This document shows positions 31,162 through 40,924 of a DNA stretch of 64,000 nt, piece after piece. Position numbers and translations under genes: made by a program. The DNA comes from Azolla caroliniana (Eukaryota; Polypodiophyta), in contig JBHGNT010000008.1 of the NCBI GenBank assembly GCA_043228905.1, positions 7,254,001 to 7,318,000 of the forward strand. The letters run 5' to 3'. Numbering within the stretch: the first letter of the stretch is position 1; the number at the start of each line of letters is the position of its first letter. The notes beneath the pieces were generated by a model. That model was not told the origin of the DNA. It worked only from the letters and a program-made list of their open reading frames with translations, and ran no database searches.

Positions 31162-32718
31162 CCTGGGAAAGGAGGAACACGTCGGTGCTCCTCTAGGAGT
31201 TCGAAAAACAGTTCGCACGGCTGTCAACGCTGGACCGGACCGTGCTCGACACAAGCCATATACTACTATTTGTCAAGTCGGTGGACGCCATGGACTGGGA
31301 GAAGCTGGGTCTACTGTTGGAAACGGATGAAGGGCTCACGACAGACTAGGCCATGGTAAGGAGGGTCTGCAGTCGTTTCAACAAGCGGCGTGAGTGGAGC
31401 GACGAGGGCTTGTCGGCGGCAAGGCCGGTCTAGGCGAGGGAGCTCGAGGAGCTGGCGTCAATACCGGCTAGGAAGGAAGAAACTCAGAGTTGGCTTGAGA
31501 CGGGCTCAGCCCCGAGTGGAGTGGTCAAAGGTCCCTCCGAAGGCGCGTCTCTAGAGGAGTTGTCGTAGATGGTGCGAGATTTCCAAATCGCACAGGCCCG
31601 GAGCGACAACGGCGAACAGTCTCGTGACCGAAGGCCGCCGGCGGGGCAGTGGTGCATGTGGTGCGACGCGGTCGGCCACATCCGGAAAGAATGCGCGGAT
31701 TTCGCCGAGGCACTCAGGGCCAACGTGGTGTCCCTCTGGAATGGGTGGGTGCACGCGAGCGAGACCAAAAAGCCCTAGAGTTGAATACGGGGCGCGACGG
31801 AATGAAGCGGTTGATGGAAGAGGCCGCGACACGACATGCAGAGGCCGTTAACTACTCGGCGTTGGCGGTAATCTCGGTCGGGGGTGATGAGGCCCGGAAA
31901 GCGAAGGACTCTAGATTCTGGCCGCTAGTGCTAGAGGGTCTCTCCGGAGTATGGTTGAAGAAGGAAGCGGCTAACCACGCGGAACAACGGATTCGGGAGG
32001 TCACCGGATGGGACGACCCGATGGAAGAAAAGACTGGCTTTGTAGCAGCCGCATGCCAGAACTACGAGGTTCTGGTAGAAGACAAGCGCGTGAGAAAGGC
32101 CGGAGGGGGCGGCCCCTCGCAGCGGTACGAGACCCGGTTCGAACCGAAGCTGAATGAGGCCGACAACGCCGGCACACCGGAGCAGAAGAAGCAGGCCGGT
32201 TTCCGACTGAGCACCGAAATCGAACGAACAACAGACCTATGGAAGGTCTTGGAAGAGAGAATTCTCGACAGCAAGGTCGAGCTGTCGTTACGGGAGGTGT
32301 TGGGAATCGCCAAGAAGGAGTTCCACGATGGATTCGTGGACTTGGTGAAGCGGAAGAGGCTCTCGACGGAGCCGAAACCGAAGAGGCCGATGGAAGTGCG
32401 GACGACGCACTTAGAAGACACGACCCTAGAGGATGAGTTGGCGGAAAGCCATTATGCGAAGCTGCATTGGGCTAGGGCCACTACAAAAACCCTTGTTCGG
32501 ATCGGCGACGTCCAGGAGCCGATGGTGGCATTAGTAGACCACGGTTCAGAGATCAACCTTATGTCCATGGACTTCTATAAAAAGGGGAAATGGCCGATCA
32601 ACACAAAGCATGGGTGGAAGATACGCGCGGCGACGCGCGCTACAAAGGAGCTGCATGGTGCGTGCCCGAACGTATGCGTGAAGATCGACGACGTCGAGAT
32701 AGATCAACATTTCATTAT
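31162..32718 (+). pseudogene. gypsy-3 copy A gag-protease, second part
   Basis: It resumes in copy A gag with GKGGTRRC-type shifted text and then recovers the frame. The zinc knuckle is CMWCDAVGHIRKECADF (about 31650-31700), followed by the long linker shared with copies B and C and the protease motif VALVDHGSEINLMSMDFYKK, where the usual D-S/T-G is D-H-G. Stops interrupt the early part (31349, 31433, 31568). The block ends at 32718 against the A/G-rich insert. Confidence 0.8.
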
Positions 32719-33378
32719 AAACCTTGCGGTCGGAACAAGGAGTGCGAAATGGGGGGTCATCGGTGGGTAGAGGTTGGAGAAGATGTCGGAGAGGAGGAAC
32801 ACCAAGGTCGATTAGAGCGCACCCGAATCGTGAAAGTGCTTGGTGTAGAGGAGGAAGGCGGGAGTGGGGATAAGAGATTAAGTTTAGGATTTAAAAAAAA
32901 AAAAAAAACGAGATCAAAGAACATAATGGAAAAACAGGAGTAAAGAACATAGTTAAAAATTTGAGAGGGGAGAGGGTTACCATGCTAAGGCTGAACATAA
33001 ACATGAATGAAAACAATTAACACATAAACTAACCCTAAATATAAAAAACTAGAAACGTAATCATAAAACTAGAAACGTAATCATAAAACTAGAAACATAA
33101 ACCTAAAATAAGGTAAAAGGAGGGTAGTGGGTGAGAGAGGGGGAGAGAGAGATTAAAACATTAAAACATTATTATGTCCAAGATTAAGAATAAAAACGAG
33201 TTTAAAAACCTTGTTATACATTAAAAAGAGGGGTAGGGGAGACAAGGGGATTAACATACTAATTAAAAACTAATTAAAAGGGAGAGAGAGAGACAGAGAC
33301 AGAGAAACATAAGTAAAACATGTAATTATCATTGGGCAAAAATTACATGGGGTTTGGGGGTGTTAGGGTATGGTCTTA
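32719..33378 (+). other. purine-rich insert of unknown origin in copy A
   Basis: This 660-bp stretch replaces about 20 bp of protease sequence. The first 160 bp are G-rich, followed by a 17-base A run at 32891 and about 470 bp with few C and T. It contains three tandem 'aaaactagaaacgtaatcat' units (33045-33110) and several GA-rich tracts. I see no open frame of note, no clear terminal repeats and no certain target duplication. It could be a short retroposed sequence or filler from double-strand-break repair. Confidence 0.6.
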
Positions 33379-34298
33379 TGGCGAACCGTACATTACGGCA
33401 ACACGCATGGAGGCGAAAGTACTGGACAACGGTTCGGCGTATGCGCGCGTCAAGAGCCAAGACGGTTAGCATTCCGTCCAATTCATGACAGTGCGACCCA
33501 ACCACGAGCGGAACCGCGAGACCCTCGGCGGCGACAACCGACGGGATTTTTAGAGAGGGCTATTAAGGCGTGGGGCCGCGATAATCCAAACACCCAGGAA
33601 GAACCCCACACATGTATTATAGGTAGGAAATTTTGGCTCTCCGAAAACGGAGGTTGTACGTTAACCGACATTAGTAGCCAGGAGAGGAAGCGAGTGGAGA
33701 GACGACTTAGGGTGTGTGGAGTCCTCTCCCCCGACGAAGAAATTATCGGCGCCGTGGAGGCGGTCTCTTTTGACGACACCTTGGGCGAATTACGAAAGTT
33801 GGTCGGTGAAGGCCTTAGCAAAGACCGGACCGTTCCGGTTAGCTCGATGGGAATGTACGAAGTCATCGCGGACTTCGGGGAGAGGATCAGGTCGGATCGA
33901 ACAACCCACGTGGATACGAAGTATAAGACTATGGACCGGAAGGTGAGGCCAATTGCGGCACCCTTTCCGGAGGGCAACGGAGAGCGGATAAAGGGGGTCG
34001 CGTCGGACCCAAGTTTACAGAACCCAGCCGGCATAGGGCACCGGTTCACCGACATGACGCTACGGGAGCTCAAGGTTGGTGGGGGTGGCTTTCTACTGCC
34101 AGAGGAGGACGACTGGTTTCGGAGGATGCTCGGAAGGCACGGGAAGGCCTTCGCATTCTCGCTGGAGGAGATCGGGTGCGTAGACCCGACAATCGTCGAG
34201 CCAATGGTGATCTTCACGGTACCGCATGTGCCGTGGAATCTCAAACCGATTGCGGTGCCCAGAGCTCACATCCCAATGTTGATGGAGCTACTGAAGCT
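33379..34298 (+). pseudogene. gypsy-3 copy A end of protease and start of pol
   Basis: It resumes with GEPYITATR-type text and RVKSQDG, ends the gag-protease frame at the TAG of 33551-33553, and continues in the -1 frame as FLERAIKAWGRDNPNTQ, AVEAVSFDDTLGELRKLVGE, up to VPWNLKPIAVPRAHIPMLME. The RT proper, which would follow, is deleted. This pol N-terminal region is conserved among copies but matches no domain I can name. Confidence 0.8.
33545..33553 (+). other. gypsy-3 copy A candidate -1 frameshift site at the gag stop
   Basis: GAT TTT TAG ends the gag-protease frame. Slipping one base back on the five T gives TTT TTA GAG, opening the pol frame. The nine bases are the same in copies A, B and C. 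Confidence 0.7.
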
Positions 34299-35002
34299 TG
34301 TAAGAACTCAACGCTCCTTATGCGCAATGCTCGGCCACAACCGAGCTTAAAATCATACACAAAAAACGGGAATGAATGCACGACACAAGAGAAGAGACGG
34401 GTACGCAGGATGTTTACGTGGAAAACCCAAACTAAGGGAAAAACCACGGTAGCCCATAGGCTGCAAACTATCACTATGTTACAGTGTACAACAGTAAAGC
34501 ACCGAGGCAACAACCTCGAGCTTTCTATCTTCGCCACAGGCGGCGGTTACAACAGAGGGAACAACCTCTTCGTTTCTCACTCTCTCTCTGTACACAGTTA
34601 CACGCTCTTATCTTACGCAAACAAGAATGACAACAACTCATAACAAAAGTTTGCCCTAAGTCATATTTATACTAATATGACTTTTCGGTTATTTACAAAT
34701 ATAGCCACGATGGACTCTCATAAACATATTTACGAATATGTCTCTTCATCCAGTAAGCACTCCTCACTAGGCCTACATCATCCGGTGCTTGTCGGGTACT
34801 CGTCATCAAATTCTCACCGGGTCTTCCGTTTCCGGGTACTCGTCATCCGGTTCTCACCGGGTCTGCACCATCCGGCTTTCCGTAGCCGGGTACTCTTCAT
34901 CCGGTTCTCACCGGGTCTGCACCATCCGGCTCTCCGTAGCCGGGTACTCTTCATCCGGTTCTCACCGGGTCTTCACCATCCAGAGGGACCTGTTTCCTAA
35001 CA
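34299..35002 (+). mobile_element. single copia-family LTR replacing the pol of copy A
   Basis: 704 bp from TGTAAGAACTC to CTGTTTCCTAACA, related in inverse orientation to the solo LTR at 43674 and distantly to the copia-new LTR (shared 'tttgccctaagtcatattta'). Near its right part an ~80-bp 'ccgggtactcttcatccggttctca' unit is repeated about three times. The flanks (AAGCT and GATAA) do not match and several kb of pol are gone, as expected if two insertions recombined and removed the DNA between them. Confidence 0.75.
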
Positions 35003-35130
35003 GATAACAACGACGATCGGTTCGGAGACGCCGATAGTCTGGAGGGCGACGAGTGAACGCGAGCCGGTTTTCTCTGGTATCTGTCCCTCTCCGGTGCATA
35101 CCCGTGGATGCATGGTTTGTTGGGGGTGGA

Positions 35131-35781
35131 TGTCGTGAAGAAAACCAGCTAGAAGCGGAATCGGCGAAGTAGGGTGCATGAACCGGGCCTACACTTTTCC
35201 ACACTAATTGATACCTTGTAAATAACTAGGAGTAGGACGGTGGGAGCAAAGAGACTAGATGTGACACATTGAATGTCTTGGAAATCGAAGAGTATCTCTG
35301 TCCGAAAGGACATAGAATAAATTGATGAAAACGAGGGTGCAATGGCCTGCCTCGACGACCTACAAAAGGGAAGGAAGAAGGCGGATGAAGATATCGTGTT
35401 TTGGGAGCGAGGAGGAAGTGTTGTCGGACTGGGGACCGAGCTCTCTCCTTCGTCGTTCGTCATTCTCTGCAGTATTTTGGACCGAGTTGCCTCTGCTTCG
35501 TGGACAGCCCGTGTGCTTCCGGCAGAGGCTCCACAGTGCAGTCAGGGTTGTGTGCGTGCGTGAGCATCGTGTGTGTGCGTGTTCGCCTGAGTTGGGTCCA
35601 TTGCCGGCTTGCTGGTTGTAATCGTTATTGGTTTTGTAATTAAGACTTGGTTCTCTCTCTCTTTCTCCCTCTGTGTTTCTGCAAGCCGCTCTCTCCCTCT
35701 CTCTTCTCTCTCATGCTCCTTGGTTCAAGGCCCTTGCGGTCCCGCCTCTTTCCACACGCGAAGAGCGTAACAACTTGACAT
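35131..35781 (+). repeat. 3' LTR of copy A
   Basis: 651 bp, preceded by the purine tract TTGGGGGTGGA. It is very similar to 24239-24888 and ends AACAACTTGACA. Confidence 0.85.
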
Positions 35782-35786
35782 AGGGA

Positions 35787-37484
35787 CGTGTTTGAAGCAC
35801 ATCAAATCTCGAGTTTCAAGCGAGTTGCCGCCAACAATGTCCAAAGGCGGGTCATCGAGCTTCAAGAAAGGAAGACAATGTGGTCAGAGTTTGAAAGAGT
35901 AATATTAGCGGAGTTCGCGACAGAAGATTTGTTGAGGATGACTCGACATACCTTGGTAAAGTGGATAGAAAAGAAGAATAAGAGGGTGAGCGCTTTGAGG
36001 GTATACTACGAGTTTGACCATATGTATAGTAGTCTCCCCGCCACAGACCAACTGTTTGTTGAGGAGGACAAGACTTTGTACTTCCTGAAAGCTGTGGATA
36101 TGAAGGATAGACGAAAATTGGGGACTCTCCTTGAATATGATACCCAAGTGAACGGGCTTGTAGCAGACTGGATCGCAGTGAAGCGAGCGTGCAATAGGCT
36201 CGACAAGTGTCGTTAGTGGGTTCATGACACCGACTTGGCAAGATCGACTGCCACGGAAAAAACAAGACCATGTAAAGAAGTCGAGCCGCCTAAACAACAC
36301 ATCCTAGACGAAAAGAAGATTGATGATGTCTCGAGGACAGTGAAGGCCATTTCAAAGGAGGACAATTGTTTCGGAATACGCGCCGTGTTCGAAACAATGG
36401 ATGATGAAGGAGCAAGCCTAATCAAAGCTTGCATCAAGGGAGATAAAGAGTGTGAGATCGACGTGATGGAGGAGATAGCCATGAAAAATGACATCGAGTC
36501 AGAGGTGGCTATGGACGAATTAATGACAGATGGCCACGTCGAGGATTCCTTCACACATGTTCCGGAGACTTGGGTAGTTGCAGAAAGCCAACATGAGACC
36601 CAAGAGATGGAAGGTGGTAGTAAGGGGAAGTACCAAGATGGAGTGCACAACAAAGAGGCCTAGCCAAGCACAGAAAGGAATGACAATGCCAAAGTGGGCC
36701 ATGTGGATCCGAAGGATGTGGTCTCGACATCTATTGTAGAGGACAATGGATGCAAAGCCTATGTAACGGTTGATGAGGAAGCCCCAAATGACAAGGTCAA
36801 GGAGGTGGGAGCGAACATCACAAGAAGGATAGACAATGACGATGGCCAAATTTTCTCCACACTTGTTCCAGAGACTTGGGCAGTTGCGTTTGAGAACCGA
36901 TGTAAGACCCAAGAGACGGGAGGTGATGGCGAAGAACCGAAGGTAGAGGCTAATACATGCAACGAAGAGAGAAGCATAATAAATGTTTGCTCAATAAAAA
37001 GGATCAATGGGTATGAGGCCCATGACTTTGAAGAGATAGCTATGGAAAATTACGTCAAGGTGAAGATGGTGAATGGCCATGAAGAGCCTTTCCCCGCACT
37101 AGTTCTAGAGACTTGGGCATTAACCGATGTAAGACCCAAGAGATGGAAGCTAGCGGCGAGGAAGCAAAGGTCAATGCTGATTCGAACAACTTTAAGATGG
37201 AAATGGCTAAGTGTTGCACGAAAAAGGTGGACGATTGAAATGCATGGGTCCCTCCACAATCATTCTAGAGACTTGGGCATTAACCGATGTAAGACCCAAG
37301 AGAAGGATAGTGACGAAGAAGAAGCAAGGGTTAAAGCTAATGTGTGCAAGAAAGAGTTTGAGCAAAATATGACAAGGGATGGCGATGGCCAAGCGAGCCA
37401 TGAGGATCCAAAGGATGTGATCAAAACATCTATCAAAGACGCTACTGTGAAGATTGTCAACAATAACATGAGATTGTACCATTA
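35787..37484 (+). pseudogene. gypsy-4 gag-like gene, remainder with repeated ETW/TQE modules
   Basis: The first ~140 codons continue gypsy-4 gag (RTMWSEFERVILAEF-like text; TLYFLKAVDMKDRRKLGTLL; ADWIAVKRACNRLDK) and match the capsid region of gypsy-3 gag (LLFIKSVDERDRDQVGSLLE). After a stop at 36214 the frame holds three to four diverged repeats with EEIAMKN/EN, a glycine-histidine-glutamate block, VPETWAVA and KTQE. No CCHC knuckle, protease or RT follows. Stops at 36661 and shifts near 37120 show decay. The repeat region is acidic and of unknown role. Confidence 0.7.
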
Positions 37485-37904
37485 AAGTGGACAAAGTGAG
37501 AAACATAGAGCATGGTCGCGTAAGGATCTCGAAGTGGGCATGCATTTGAAGGTACTACATGGGGTACTCAATATCATTATTCAGATAAAGGCTCGGGGAG
37601 AAAAACACAAAACAAAAATGTGTGACGGGTCAAAGTGCCTTGAGCAAGGAGACGATCGGGACAAAGGTGGAACATGCATAAAGCCTAAACGGATATGCTC
37701 AAAAGAAGAACAAGGGACCATGACAACCGGTCATGGTAAAGTAAAGAATGAGTGAATGATATGGTGGATTGGGTGGCGACAATGGTTCGAGTGAAAGGAA
37801 TAGACATGCTTGAAATGGAGGAATTGTAATGATCATCGTAGCCGAAATCTCACACTCTCTCTTCTTGGCACGTACCAGAGGACGTGCGGTTTGGTGGGGG
37901 TGGA

Positions 37905-38176
37905 TGTTGTGAAGATTTTCGGCAACGGTGTGAAAATCGTGTGGAACAAACAAAATTGAGAAAATGTAATGTGCACTCAAACATTTGTAAATAAAATAAG
38001 AGTAAAGCCTAATAACCTTTGATTCCATACAAAGGGGTGCAAGTAAGGCTTGAACCTTGCACCTCTAAGATAAGAGACAAATTAACTTACCACTAAAGCC
38101 ACTACTAAGTGCTTTAGCTTTTGTATATTTTCTTTCGTATTCAATATTATGTAGGACGCAAACATATAGAAACCGT
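37905..38176 (+). repeat. 3' LTR of gypsy-4, left piece
   Basis: It starts TGTTGTGAAGATTTTCGG after the purine tract GGTGGGGGTGGA. It includes the antisense tRNA-like block 38046-38100, whose B-box GGTTCAAGCCT is a perfect match. It is cut at CCGT by copy B and resumes at 58185. Confidence 0.8.
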
Positions 38177-38829
38177 TGTTGTGAAGAAAACCGTCCCTTA
38201 GCGTAATCGGCGCATAGCGCGCTTGAACCGGCTCTTCACGCGTGCGCGCCCTTTAATGTATATAATAGAGAATTAGGTACAAAGGTATATCCTAGGTAGT
38301 TAGATTCGGTAGGTAGGAAGTTAATGAGGGAAACGGCTCCCTTCTTGAAGCTATAAAAGAGAGGGAGACGCGGGGAGAAGGGGGATGATTATTATTGAGG
38401 AGGACGAAGTGTTGTCGGACCGTAACCGAACGCTTCTCCTCTATTTGTTCTCCATCGCTCTTCTCTGCAGGTTTTCGGGAGGCTCGCGCTGCTTCGAGGA
38501 ACGCCCGTGTGCTTCCGGCAGCACCTCCATCCTATCCCCTTTCGTGCGTAGATGAGCAGGCATCGGCATCTGTTCGCCGGCCTGTTCGGTTGTAACCGCT
38601 CGCGTGCTCTGTTGTTTATTTGTCATTCATAAATATACAAACATTCGTGTCTCTCTGTCTCTGTGTCCATTCGTGTCTTCTGCGTTGACAGGGCCGTGTC
38701 CCTGAGTTTCTTTGCTCATACGTAACCGAGCGTCTCTCTCTTTCTCTTTCCCCTTCTATCACCTGCTCTTTGGTTCAAGACCCCGATGGTCCCGCCTCAT
38801 TCTCCACGCACGTGCGTAGTAACGCGACA
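38177..38829 (+). repeat. 5' LTR of copy B
   Basis: 653 bp from TGTTGTGAAGAAAACCG to GTAACGCGACA, with TATAAAA at 38353 as likely promoter. It is followed, after TCT, by TTGGTGAACCCGACGTGA (38833-38850), a TGG-type primer binding site; I cannot name the tRNA. Confidence 0.85.
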
Positions 38830-38873
38830 TCTTTGGTGAACCCGACGTGAACAAGGCGGCAGAGGAGCAGAAG

Positions 38874-40924
38874 ATGAGGGGGTCGGATTTTGCAGAGGCC
38901 ATCGCTTCGGCCGTGGACCAGATAGTGAGCGCGCGCGAGGGCACCGATGCCCTTGACAAGGCTATTGAGGCGATCGTCGGTACGATCGGCCGGTTCAGTG
39001 GAAAGGATGCCACGAGTTATTTGGCGTCCTACCGGGTGGAGATGTTGATGAGGGATATTCCGGAAGAGAGGTGTCTTGCCGGATTCCCTCGAGTGGCGAT
39101 GCCGGGCATCCATGCGGAGGTGCTCGAGGTCCGGGTGGAGAGCCGGACCTGGGAGGAGTTCGAAGTACGACTCCTGGAAAAATACGGGCTGGATGACGCG
39201 CTTCGGCTTTCGAAGCGGGGCTTCATGGAGTGGGTGGAGTCCCCCAACAAAGGAAGAAATGCGTCGGTACACATGTCCTACTGTTTGTCAAATCGGTTGT
39301 CGCATGGGATCGGGAGCAAGTGGGCTCCTTACTAGAAACCAAAGACGCGCTGACGGCCGATTGGGCCGCGGTAAAAAGAGTCTGCGGCCGTTTTGACAAA
39401 CGGTGGGAGTGGGCTGATACAGAGGTGGGTCCTGTCGCAGCAAGGAAACTCGAACCGATACCACAGGCGCAAAGGGAAGAGACCCGGGAGTGGCTCGAAA
39501 CCGGTTCGGCTTCGACCGGCGTGGTTAGAGGCTCGTCCGGGGGAACAGCTTTGGAGGAGTTGACACGGGCAGTAAAGGATCTCCAGATCGCCCAGGCTCG
39601 GAGGGAAGGCGGCGAACAGGCTCGTGACCGACGGCCTCCGGCCGGAAATAGGTGCATGTGGTGCGACGAGGTCGGCCACATCCGGAAAGACTGTGGGGAC
39701 TTTACGGAGGCTTTAAGAAGCCGGGTAGTGTACCTGTGGGAAGGTCGGGTGCACGCCAGCGATACCCGGAGGGCCCTGAACCGAAATGACGGGCGAGGAG
39801 GAATGAAAAGGCTGATGGAAGAGGCGGCGGCCCTGCACGCGGACACTATCCACTACTCGGCAGCAGCCGGTATTCGGGTTGGACGCAGCGAGGCCCGGAA
39901 GGAGAGCAAAGTCGGGTTCTGGCCGACAATGCTGGAAGGCCTCGCCGATGCCCGACTAAGGAAAGACGAGGCGGACCGCGCGGAGAAGCGGGTCCAGGAG
40001 GTAACCGGGTGGAGTGACCCGGTCGAAGAAAAGACGGGTTTCGTCGAAGCAGCTTGCCAGAACTACGAGGCTCTGGTTGAAGACAAACGGGTAGGTAAAA
40101 CCGGAGGGGCCGGACCCTCACAGAGATACGAAACCCGATTCGGGCCGAAACGGAACGAGGCCGGTGAGACCAGTGCCCGGGATAACCACAAGAAGGGCGG
40201 ATACCGGTTGGGCACGGAGATCGAAAGGACCACGGACCTACGAAAGGTCCTGGAAGAACGAATCCTCAACAGCAAGGTGAAACTGTCGTTGCGGGAGGTG
40301 CTCGGAATCGCCAAGAAGGAGTTCCACGACTCCATCGTAGACTTGGTGAAGAGGAAGAGGCTGTCGACGAAGACAGAACCGGAAAGGCCGGTGGAGGTGC
40401 GGACGACACACATAGAGGACATGGCGCTGGAAGATGAGTGGGCGGAGAGCCACTATTCGAGGCCACACTAGGCTCGAGCGACCACAGAAACCCCGGTGAA
40501 GATCGGAGATGTTCAGGAACCGGTGGTGGCGCTGGTGGACCACGGTTCGGAAATAAACCTGATGTCCATGGACTTCTACAAGAAGGGGAAATGGCCGATC
40601 AACACCAAGCACGGGTGGAAGATACGGGCGGCGACGCGCGCCACTGAGGAACTACACGGGGCCTGCCCAAACGTGCGAGTCAAGATCGGCGACGTCGAGA
40701 TAGACCAACACTTCTTTATGCAGGAGGCGTCCTCGCACCCGGTCATACTGGGAGAACCGTACATTACGGCAGCACGGATGGAGACCAAGGTGTTGGACAA
40801 CGGGTCGGCTTACGCGAGGGTCAAGAGTCAGGACGGGCGTCATTCGGTCTAGTTCCTGATGGTGCGACCGAACCACGAGCGAAACCGCGAGTCCCTCGGT
40901 GGCGAGAACCGAGAGGATTTTTAG
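38874..40924 (+). pseudogene. gypsy-3 copy B gag-protease
   Basis: It starts MRGSDFAEAIASAVDQIVSA. After a short deletion at about 39268 the frame shifts and recovers as LFVKSVVAWDREQVGSLLE. The zinc knuckle is CMWCDEVGHIRKDC (about 39655-39700). A long charged linker follows (ETRFGPKRNEAG; RKVLEERILNSKVKLSLREV), then the protease motif VALVDHGSEINLMSMDF (about 40530) and VILGEPYITAARMETKVLDN. Stops at 40468 (TGG to TAG) and 40851 (CAG to TAG) disable it. The normal end is TAG at 40922. Confidence 0.85.
40916..40924 (+). other. gypsy-3 copy B candidate -1 frameshift site
   Basis: GAT TTT TAG as in copies A and C. The -1 frame reads TTA GAG AGG and stays open from here into AVEAVSFNDT and the RT. 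Confidence 0.7.

Larger units (their letters stand above)
24239..35781 (+). mobile_element. gypsy-3 copy A (contains gypsy-2; most of pol deleted)
   Basis: LTRs are at 24239-24888 and 35131-35781. The left flank is ...GGGACGT; the right flank reads TAGGGACGT, so the site is duplicated but five extra bases follow the right LTR. Gag is split by gypsy-2 at 25306. The protease region holds an A/G-rich insert (32719-33378). RT, RNase H and integrase are missing: pol stops at 34298 against a copia LTR without target duplication, and only about 128 bp of tail remain before the 3' LTR. Confidence 0.85.

Noticed and set aside
31484-32421. Long open frames antisense to gypsy-3 gag (also near 33483-34244, 38775-39846, 40821-41645, 47000-50600)
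   Set aside because: They mirror GC-rich sense coding sequence, recur in every gypsy-3 copy at the same place, and have no domain. They are shadows of gag and pol.
32719-33378. Plastid or mitochondrial insert
   Set aside because: No organelle gene text was recognised; the origin is left open.
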